64,000 bases of DNA from Pseudoalteromonas luteoviolacea DSM 6061 (GTDB lineage: Bacteria > Pseudomonadota > Gammaproteobacteria > Enterobacterales > Alteromonadaceae), in assembly GCF_001625655.1 (NCBI RefSeq), contig NZ_AUYB01000078.1:19791-83790 (forward strand), given 5' to 3'. The position numbers were made by a program, and so were the translations under genes. Positions 19,069-25,970 of this stretch are shown here, piece after piece. Within the stretch, counting starts at the first letter, position 1. Each line of letters starts with the position of its first letter. The notes beneath the pieces were generated by a model. The model was given only the letters and a program-made list of their open reading frames with translations. It did no database searches and had not been told where the DNA came from.

Positions 19069-19818
19069 TTGTCTGAATTTCTTTTTGATTACGAGCGTGC
19101 TTTTAATCCCTTAATTACAGGCCATTTAGAGAGTGCCTCTTTTGACCTTATGTTAAACCAGCAACAAGCGAAGCAAATTCAAAGCTTTCTAGCATTAGAA
19201 AAGGGTATGAAAATACTCGATATTCCCTGTGGTACAGGGCGTCATGCAAAGTTATTGGCTGAGCAAGGGTTTGGGATTGATGCATTAGACTACAATGCTT
19301 CGTTTATTGAACGAGCTCAACAGTTTGCAAAAGACGCCGGCCTTTCCGTCAATTTTATGCAAGGGGATATGCGAGATCTCAGGTTTAAGGAAAAGTACGA
19401 CAGAATATTTAACGTTTTTAGCTCGTTTGGCTACTTTGACGATAAAACTAACTTACAGGTGATGCAAGAAATGTCATCCGCACTTAAACCCGGTGGGCGT
19501 CTGTTGTTAAATGTCCTCAACGGTGAGTCAGCGGTAGTTAAGGAAAGTGAAAATGGTATTGCGCGTCAATTCAAAGGCTTGGATACGCAATACGATCCAC
19601 ACAGTAAAATATTAACAACCAATCGTGCGCTAAAAATAGAAGGCGAAGAATATAGCTATGAGTTTAAGGTGCGTCTCTATAATGCCTCTGAACTAACTCA
19701 CATGCTCGAAATGTGTGGCTTAGTACCTTTGGAATGGCATGGCGACTGGGCAGGCTCAGCTTTAACCAATACTTCGGCACAAATTTTTGTTGTAGCTGAA
19801 AAAAGCTTTGTTGCTTAG
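19069..19818 (+). CDS. Class I SAM-dependent methyltransferase
   Basis: A 249-residue Rossmann methyltransferase. Motif I is KILDIPCGTGRHAKLLAEQG, followed by the acidic post-I region GIDALDYN, FMQGDMRDL, and FNVFSSFGYFDD. The target is unknown. The start is TTG at 19069 preceded by AGAGGT. It follows the candidate precursor and precedes the P450 by 25 bases, so it may methylate the peptide; a small-molecule target is equally compatible with the sequence. Confidence 0.85.
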   Translation: MSEFLFDYERAFNPLITGHLESASFDLMLNQQQAKQIQSFLALEKGMKILDIPCGTGRHAKLLAEQGFGIDALDYNASFIERAQQFAKDAGLSVNFMQGDMRDLRFKEKYDRIFNVFSSFGYFDDKTNLQVMQEMSSALKPGGRLLLNVLNGESAVVKESENGIARQFKGLDTQYDPHSKILTTNRALKIEGEEYSYEFKVRLYNASELTHMLEMCGLVPLEWHGDWAGSALTNTSAQIFVVAEKSFVA

Positions 19819-19843
19819 TGCTCCAAAAAACTGTTTATAAGTA

Positions 19844-21142
19844 ATGGAGTTAGCTGTGAATCTACTTGAACAAAATCAAAATAGTTTTGAGCAACCAGTG
19901 CATGTTGCATTGACCGACGTAAGCCAAATGAATGGCCTAAATTTGGTTGATTATATTAAATCGTGCGTGGCTCAGTTTGGAAACATATTCACATTGTCTA
20001 TTTTTGGTGGGCCAAAAATCACATTAGTTCAGGAGTCAGATCTGTTCAGTGACGTCGTGGCAAAAAATAAGATGAATATTAACCCTGAGCTTGTGGAGGT
20101 TAGGAGTCAATTTGAAATTGACAATGTATTTTGCGATGAGCAACAAATTGCACAAATGAATCGAGACTTTGTACTCGCACTAAAAGGGCAAAAGTTAGCA
20201 ATCACAAAAGCACGTTATGATGAAAGACTCAACTTTGAATGTCAGAAATTTGCTGAGCGCTATTTAAATACACATAATTATTGTGAAGTTGAGTTGGCCG
20301 AACTGCAACTCAATACCATGATAAAGGCAAGCCTATATTCACTTTTTGGTAAACCTTTAGCAAGCGACCAAGCTATTGCTGAATATTTTAGCTTTAGTGA
20401 AAGCTTGTCACCGACCGTTGCTGATTGTAAGCAAGCTGCAAATGACGCAAGCTGCGCCAAAGAAAAGCTGCTTTTACGGTTTGAACAAGTCCTTGCTGAG
20501 GCGCAAACTCCACTTATACAATCGTTAAATATAGGGTTGTTTAGCAGCCCAATGATAAATCAAGAGGACAAGGCAAAGGTATTGCTGTATTTTTTATGGG
20601 GTTCACTGTCGAATATATTGCCTTCGATGCAATCGTTTTATCGAACACTTGTCCAGCATCCCACCTATGCCAATGAAATTAGAGCGAACCGCAGTTTTGA
20701 TATGTTGCCCCTTATCAAAGAAGTGCTTAGATTGCGCGGAAATAAACCCATTTACAGGTTGGTAGAATCTAATATCAAGATTCAAGGAACTGATGGAAAA
20801 AAATTTGTCGTGCCTAAGGGACATTGGTTGGGTTTTATTTCGCAAATACACCACCAAGACGAGAAGACTTTTAGTGAGCCAAACAAATTTGACCCATCAC
20901 GTTTTTGCAAGGCCTTTGGCCATACAAAAAGTAACAAGCGTCCGTCGCTATTTGTATATGGTGTAGGAAACTCAAAGTGTCCTGGCAGTGCCTTCGCAAA
21001 TCATATGATGGCGAGCACGGCAGTGTATTGGCTAAAGCATTTTGATGCTAAATTGTGTGGCTCGCATCAAGCTGAAGCCATGCGTATGTTTGATTCAGTA
21101 TTGGGGGACAAACAGTCACTTTTATTGAAAAAAAGAGCTTAG
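19844..21142 (+). CDS. Cytochrome P450 with atypical I-helix
   Basis: A soluble P450 of up to 432 residues. The haem-binding loop FVYGVGNSKCPGSAFA gives the axial Cys at about residue 379; the K-helix ExxR is E293-V-L-R296. The I-helix reads LLYFLWGSLSNILPSMQSF near residues 247-265. It lacks the usual acid-Thr pair and has Asn-x-x-Pro instead, recalling the CYP7/CYP8 group. Such enzymes may be hydroxylases or isomerases. A GTG at 19856 with GGAG six bases ahead is an alternative start. It is the last gene of the candidate peptide locus and convergent with the PhoX-like gene. Confidence 0.88.
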   Translation: MELAVNLLEQNQNSFEQPVHVALTDVSQMNGLNLVDYIKSCVAQFGNIFTLSIFGGPKITLVQESDLFSDVVAKNKMNINPELVEVRSQFEIDNVFCDEQQIAQMNRDFVLALKGQKLAITKARYDERLNFECQKFAERYLNTHNYCEVELAELQLNTMIKASLYSLFGKPLASDQAIAEYFSFSESLSPTVADCKQAANDASCAKEKLLLRFEQVLAEAQTPLIQSLNIGLFSSPMINQEDKAKVLLYFLWGSLSNILPSMQSFYRTLVQHPTYANEIRANRSFDMLPLIKEVLRLRGNKPIYRLVESNIKIQGTDGKKFVVPKGHWLGFISQIHHQDEKTFSEPNKFDPSRFCKAFGHTKSNKRPSLFVYGVGNSKCPGSAFANHMMASTAVYWLKHFDAKLCGSHQAEAMRMFDSVLGDKQSLLLKKRA

Positions 21143-21180
21143 CCAACGGAATTACACCATTGGCTAAAGTTGAAGTTTGG

Positions 21181-22554
21181 CTAAGTTTTGAAATTAGTCC
21201 AGTTGCCACGGATCGCGAGTGTTTTTGTAGGAGAGTAGATATTCACAAATAAAGTAAAACCATCAGGAGAGAAGCAAGCCCCTGCCAGTTCTGTTTGCGT
21301 ATTTAATTTGGCAAAAGGGTAAACCGCTCCTTCGGGGGACACGCCACGTAGGTGGTTTTGTGTAACGGCTGTATATTGATCTTCACACACTAGTAAATGG
21401 CCTTGTGGGGTAACTGTTAAGTTATCGCCAAAATTGTACAATGACTTATCACTGCTTTCTAAAAATAGTTGCAACTGTCCCAGATGATTTATTTCTTTTT
21501 CTGAACCCTCATAGGCTGATGGTTGATAGCGCATGATTTGACCAAGTTCTTTTTCACCGCCGTTAGTACAGCAAAAATATAATTCATTGTTGCCAAAGTG
21601 AATGCCTTCGCCTCTAGCAAATAAAGCAGCGCCTTGTTCATAACCTCGTATACGTAAGTCGTCCTCTGGGCTTTGTGGATTGTCTAATGTGATCCAACTG
21701 GCTTCGTACCAGATAGAGAGAGGCATATCATTTCCACGCCAATTACGGCTATCAAATTTGCTAGCATGCTTTAAAGCTAACGCTTGCAGTGTTCCACCTG
21801 CTGCTAAGTCACCCTGACGATTGGGTATAAAGCGATAAAATAGGCTATCGTTCCTATCTTCAGTCAAATAAACGATACCTGTCCTTGGGTCCACGGCAGC
21901 TGCTTCGTGGTTGAAGCGACCCATTTCCAATAGTGGGACTGGATCGCATAAACCGTGTTTATCCGTCGGCACTTCAAAAATGTAACCATGGCTTTTGGAT
22001 ATTTCTTCATCAGGAGTTTGAACAGTCTCTTCACAGCTGAGCCAAGTGCCCCAAGGAGTTGTACCGCCTGCACAATTCCGTATGGTGCCAACAAGGCTGT
22101 AATATTGTTGCTCTATCTGCTGCTTCTGCAGATTATATATTATTGTTGTTGTACCCCCCGGCAAAGCAACACCGTGTTTCATAGTATCGAACGCTTTGTC
22201 GCTTTTGTGCTTGGCAATTGCTGGTGCAGCGGATTTTAGATGCTTGGGGCTGAGTTCATGATTTCTTACAAGGGCAACACGGTTGCTACCGAGATCGATA
22301 CAGCCCATACCATCTGCGTTATCGGGTACTACTAGGCCGTCATCCATTGTGTCATTTAACGACGAGATAACTTCGTAACTAAAACCGGCAGGTAAGTCCA
22401 GCAAACCATGTTCATCGGGGAGCAGTGGGCCGTAGCCAACGCTTGTTGGTGTTTGCGTTAGTGATTGCTTTTGGGTGCAGCCAAGCAAACTGCTATTTAG
22501 CCCTAAAAATGCGAGCGCCACTGATCCTTTTGTGAATTGTCTTCTCGTGACCAT
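21181..22554 (-). CDS. PhoX-like (DUF839) Tat-exported lipoprotein
   Basis: The protein has 457 residues from the ATG at 22554, which has GGGG upstream; a longer in-frame start at 22632 would spoil the signal. MVTRRQFTKGSVALAFLGL is a twin-arginine signal and LLGC a lipobox. The body matches the PhoX/DUF839 family of beta-propeller phosphatases (LVRNHELSP, NCAGGTTPWGTWLSCEE, GRFNHEAAAVDPRTG, VYLTEDRND, CCTNGGE). PhoX enzymes use Ca and Fe. This one is likely an extracytoplasmic phosphatase or a related propeller enzyme. It diverges from the Zur-type regulator and shares an intergenic region with a Zur-like box. Confidence 0.85.
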   Translation of the reverse strand: MVTRRQFTKGSVALAFLGLNSSLLGCTQKQSLTQTPTSVGYGPLLPDEHGLLDLPAGFSYEVISSLNDTMDDGLVVPDNADGMGCIDLGSNRVALVRNHELSPKHLKSAAPAIAKHKSDKAFDTMKHGVALPGGTTTIIYNLQKQQIEQQYYSLVGTIRNCAGGTTPWGTWLSCEETVQTPDEEISKSHGYIFEVPTDKHGLCDPVPLLEMGRFNHEAAAVDPRTGIVYLTEDRNDSLFYRFIPNRQGDLAAGGTLQALALKHASKFDSRNWRGNDMPLSIWYEASWITLDNPQSPEDDLRIRGYEQGAALFARGEGIHFGNNELYFCCTNGGEKELGQIMRYQPSAYEGSEKEINHLGQLQLFLESSDKSLYNFGDNLTVTPQGHLLVCEDQYTAVTQNHLRGVSPEGAVYPFAKLNTQTELAGACFSPDGFTLFVNIYSPTKTLAIRGNWTNFKT

Positions 22555-22678
22555 GCTAATTACCCCTAAAAATTTGCTGGTGTTGAATTTTGCTATTTTT
22601 ATACAACTTACTATTGAATTAAACCTACCCACTAAATTTGACAGTAAATCTATTGCGATAGATAGGTTGTTTGTGAGA

Positions 22679-22693
22679 TGTTATAATATAACA
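22679..22693. promoter_or_regulatory. Zur-like operator
   Basis: TGTTATAATATAACA is a 15-bp palindrome around a single central A/T pair, matching the gammaproteobacterial Zur box core (GTTATANTATAAC). It lies 30 bases upstream of the Fur-family gene and in the shared region with the divergent PhoX-like gene. A near-identical box lies at 54327-54343. Confidence 0.8.
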
Positions 22694-22722
22694 AAGTTGA
22701 ATGCGACATTATTCGGGGCTAT

Positions 22723-23208
22723 ATGTGTCAAAAAAGCAGTAATAAGGATTACTTAATCGAAGTTTTTAATCATGCAGGGATCAAAGCGACTGAGAAAAGA
22801 GTGGCTATTTTTCAAGGGCTAATGATGGCTGAGCAAGCTTTATCGCCTTATGAACTCGCGCAATACTGCAAAGAACATTTAGAGTTAACACTGCCTGCAG
22901 TTTCAATTTACCGTATATTGGATCTATTAGTCGCAGCAGATCTCGTACATAAGCTAGACACGGTAAATAAGTATATTTGCTGCTCTCATATCGACTGCCA
23001 CAAGCCACACCCTCACAATCAGTTTCTGATCTGTTCTGTTTGTCAGAAAGTCGATGAAGTGCATATGTCTAGTCAGCTAATGGCGCAGTTGTCTCAGCAG
23101 ATCCAAGCATGTGGTTATCAGCTCAATTCGCCCCAGTTTGAATTTCAAGGTGTTTGCAGTAGCTGCCAAGCACAAGCTGATGATTTTTCAGTTGAGCTTG
23201 GCACCTAG
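22723..23208 (+). CDS. Zur-type Fur-family zinc regulator
   Basis: A 161-residue Fur-fold repressor. The N-terminal winged helix contains AGIKATEKRVAIFQGL and LPAVSIYRILDLLVAADLVHKL. The C-terminal half has Cys/His groups: CCSHIDCHKPHPHNQFLICSVC and a final GVCSSC. The HPHNQFLICSVC segment is closer to Zur than to Fur. Zur represses zinc uptake and zinc-sparing genes when zinc is present. A palindromic Zur-like box precedes it, suggesting autoregulation together with the downstream dihydroorotase (66-base gap). Confidence 0.85.
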   Translation: MCQKSSNKDYLIEVFNHAGIKATEKRVAIFQGLMMAEQALSPYELAQYCKEHLELTLPAVSIYRILDLLVAADLVHKLDTVNKYICCSHIDCHKPHPHNQFLICSVCQKVDEVHMSSQLMAQLSQQIQACGYQLNSPQFEFQGVCSSCQAQADDFSVELGT

Positions 23209-23274
23209 TTTTGTTTTTCACATATACCCGATCACTCAATAGATTTATTAACACTTTTTACAGGTGAAGTATCC

Positions 23275-24606
23275 ATGGCAAATATTCTTTTTAAAAATGC
23301 ACGGCTGATTAATGAAGGACAAGTTGCACAGCGTGATGTGCGTATAGTAGGGCAAAGGATTGATAAAATTGCACCTGAAATTACTGCCACAGGTATTGAA
23401 CAAGTAATTGATCTGGATGGAGACTTTTTATTACCAGGGATGATTGACGATCAGGTTCACTTTAGAGAACCAGGGCTTGATTGGAAAGGAACTATTGGTA
23501 GTGAATCACGCGCAGCGGTAGCAGGTGGTATTACAAGCTACATGGAAATGCCTAACGTGAGCCCTGCAACAACAGATCATATTGCGGTGATGCATAAACA
23601 CCAAATCGCGGCGCGCACATCTGCTGCAAACTATTCCTTTTATCTAGGAGCGACGCCTGAAAATCTAGATGAAATCAAAGCTTGTGATCCAAGCTTAGTG
23701 TGTGGTGTTAAAGTGTTTATGGGCGCATCAACAGGTGACTTGCTGGTGGAGCACCCGAGTGCGCTGGAAGCAATTTTCAGGGAGTGTCCAGTACTTATCG
23801 CAACACACTGTGAAAAAGGCGATGTGATAGCGAGCAACTTAGAAAAATTGGGTGATAGGGAGCTAAAAATACAAGATCATCCCGTGATCCGCGACGCGAA
23901 TGCCTGTTATCAATCCTCTTCATACGCTGTTGACCTTGCTAAGAAGTATGGCACTCAGTTACATGTATTACATATCACAACTGCGAAAGAGATGGACCTT
24001 TTTGAACCGGGTCCAATTGATGGAAAGCAGATTACCGCAGAAGCATGTGTTCATCATTTGTGGTTTAACCAATCGGATTATGATCGTTTAGGTAATTTAA
24101 TTAAGTGTAACCCAGCAATTAAGGCTGAATCTGATCGATTGGCTCTAATTGAGGCGCTGACCAGTGGTCGACTAGATATAATTGCCACAGATCACGCTCC
24201 ACATACGTGGGACGAAAAGCAACAAGCCTTTGCGACGGCTCCCGCTGGTTTACCATTGGTTCAACATGCTTTATTAACTTTGTTTGACCAGGTTGAGCAG
24301 GGCAATATGACTTTACCTCAAATAGTCGAGAAGACAGCGCATAACCCAGCTAAACGCTACAAGGTAAAAGAACGTGGATTTGTGAGAGAAGGGTACTTTG
24401 CAGATTTAACAGTGATTAGTGCTCGCGCAGGTGAGGCCGTAAGGCATGACAATACGCTCTATCATTGCCAGTGGTCTCCATTCGTTGGGCATCAATTCTC
24501 ACATCAAGTGCGCTATACATTCGTTAATGGTGCGTGTGTTTACCATGATGGAAAAGTTATAGAGGTAACTGATAACGCAATGCCACTCGTATTTGAGAGA
24601 ACCTAA
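23275..24606 (+). CDS. Dihydroorotase, probably Zur-controlled paralogue
   Basis: The protein has 443 residues and an amidohydrolase fold. LPGMIDDQVHFREPGLDWKG is the first metal motif: the usual HxH is QxH here (Gln60, His62), as in the DDQVHFREPG subgroup common in Bacteroidetes. Later motifs are present: GVKVFMGAST (Lys), ATHCEKG, LHVLHITTAKEM and IATDHAPHTW (Asp). Dihydroorotase closes carbamoyl aspartate to dihydroorotate in pyrimidine synthesis. Placement after a Zur-type gene and box fits the known habit of bacteria to keep a second, zinc-sparing PyrC. The start ATG has GGTGAAG upstream. Confidence 0.87.
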   Translation: MANILFKNARLINEGQVAQRDVRIVGQRIDKIAPEITATGIEQVIDLDGDFLLPGMIDDQVHFREPGLDWKGTIGSESRAAVAGGITSYMEMPNVSPATTDHIAVMHKHQIAARTSAANYSFYLGATPENLDEIKACDPSLVCGVKVFMGASTGDLLVEHPSALEAIFRECPVLIATHCEKGDVIASNLEKLGDRELKIQDHPVIRDANACYQSSSYAVDLAKKYGTQLHVLHITTAKEMDLFEPGPIDGKQITAEACVHHLWFNQSDYDRLGNLIKCNPAIKAESDRLALIEALTSGRLDIIATDHAPHTWDEKQQAFATAPAGLPLVQHALLTLFDQVEQGNMTLPQIVEKTAHNPAKRYKVKERGFVREGYFADLTVISARAGEAVRHDNTLYHCQWSPFVGHQFSHQVRYTFVNGACVYHDGKVIEVTDNAMPLVFERT

Positions 24607-24822
24607 CAATCATTGGATGGTAGTGATCTCACTATCATCCATAGCTTGATACTCAAGGACTTAACCCACTTCAAAGTATGTTTTAAATTAATGGATAATT
24701 ATAAAGCATACTTTATATCTTTCAGTGTTGGCTCTGGCATCAAGTTACAGCGTTAATGGCCTTGCTGAAGAAACCCCATTTTAAATGGGGGGAATATGCA
24801 TTTTAGACATTGCTGATGTAAT

Positions 24823-24859
24823 TAAAATGGTTGATAGGGGTTCGCCTTCAACCATTTTA
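24823..24859. terminator. Hairpin terminator between convergent genes
   Basis: TAAAATGGTTGA pairs exactly with TCAACCATTTTA over a 13-base loop, flanked by A/T-rich DNA. A second short hairpin, CCCCATTTTAAATGGGG, lies upstream at about 24775-24791. Both serve the convergent dihydroorotase and transporter genes. Confidence 0.75.
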
Positions 24860-24875
24860 TTACAATAAGCAGTTT

Positions 24876-25757
24876 TTATACTGGAGTATGTGACTCAACA
24901 GGCAACGCTGAGCGCCTTACCCAAGCTACAAATATCCCAGCACTTACAAACATGAATAGTCCATAAATACTAGGGGCTATAGACATCACCTCATCCTGTA
25001 AGATCCCAGTGGTTACCAGCAGAGCTAGAGTGCCATTTTGCAAACCGACTTCTAACGTGATGGTACGGGTTTGAGCACGGTTATGTAGATAAAGGGTAGC
25101 AACAGCGTAGCCAAGCAACATAGTTAATAAATTCAATAAAATAACAGCAGGACCAGCTAATACAATATAGTCAATTAACTTATCTCCAAGTTGGATACAA
25201 ATACTAACGATCACCAGTAGTAGTACTAGCACTGAAAACCAGTTAATGTAAGGGCCCGCCTTTTTTGCAAACTCTGGCCACTTTGCCCTCAACCCCATTC
25301 CAATAATTACTGGGATCACGCCAACAACAATAAGTTGCAGCCAAGCTTTTAAAACTGGAAATTCAATCGTGCTGTTACCTTGACCGTAAAATCCGATTGC
25401 CCATGCAGCCATGAAAGGCAAAATGAATGGAGTAATGAATCCAACAATAGCCGTTAAAGACACCGATAAACCGACATCTCCTTTGGCTAGATATGTATAC
25501 AAATTTGAAGTCGTGCCACCTGGGCACAGTGCAAGTATAAATAGTCCTATCGCTAGCTCTGCGTTTAGGCCCGTTACCGCAATAACAGCCACGGCCATGA
25601 GCGGGAGTAAGAAAAGTTGACAGGCTGCGCCCACAAAAAAACTCTTAGGCTGTTTGAGGACGCGTGCAAAATCATTGGTGGTTAAGCTAAGGCCAACCCC
25701 CATCATGATCAGAATGAGCGCGATTGGTAAGCCTATCTCAATTAAATTAGGTGGCAT
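24876..25757 (-). CDS. Bile acid:sodium symporter family (BASS) transporter
   Basis: A 293-residue membrane protein with about nine or ten helices. GVGLSLTTNDFARVLKQPKSFFVGAACQLFLLPL near the N-terminus and ALCPGGTTSNLYTYLAKGDVGLSVSLTAI are clear BASS/SBF motifs, including the helix-break Na+-site region. EVGLQNGTLALLVTT is the second repeat equivalent. Bacterial members move organic anions with Na+; the substrate is not evident. Monocistronic. Confidence 0.9.
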   Translation of the reverse strand: MPPNLIEIGLPIALILIMMGVGLSLTTNDFARVLKQPKSFFVGAACQLFLLPLMAVAVIAVTGLNAELAIGLFILALCPGGTTSNLYTYLAKGDVGLSVSLTAIVGFITPFILPFMAAWAIGFYGQGNSTIEFPVLKAWLQLIVVGVIPVIIGMGLRAKWPEFAKKAGPYINWFSVLVLLLVIVSICIQLGDKLIDYIVLAGPAVILLNLLTMLLGYAVATLYLHNRAQTRTITLEVGLQNGTLALLVTTGILQDEVMSIAPSIYGLFMFVSAGIFVAWVRRSALPVESHTPV

Positions 25758-25970
25758 TTTTTTATTGTCCTTTCAGTTGTATTGCCCCAAATCTTAGCAA
25801 GAGCTACATTGATTATATATTACTCTTTTTGAAATAATTTTTAGAGAGGGTGTAATTAACGAGTGAGTAAATGGTTGCAAGATGTTAGTGAAGGTTGTTG
25901 CTATCGTTTTGAAGTGACTATATGCCGCTTGTTTCTATGAAAGTGGCATACAGTCATTTGTCCAGAATTT

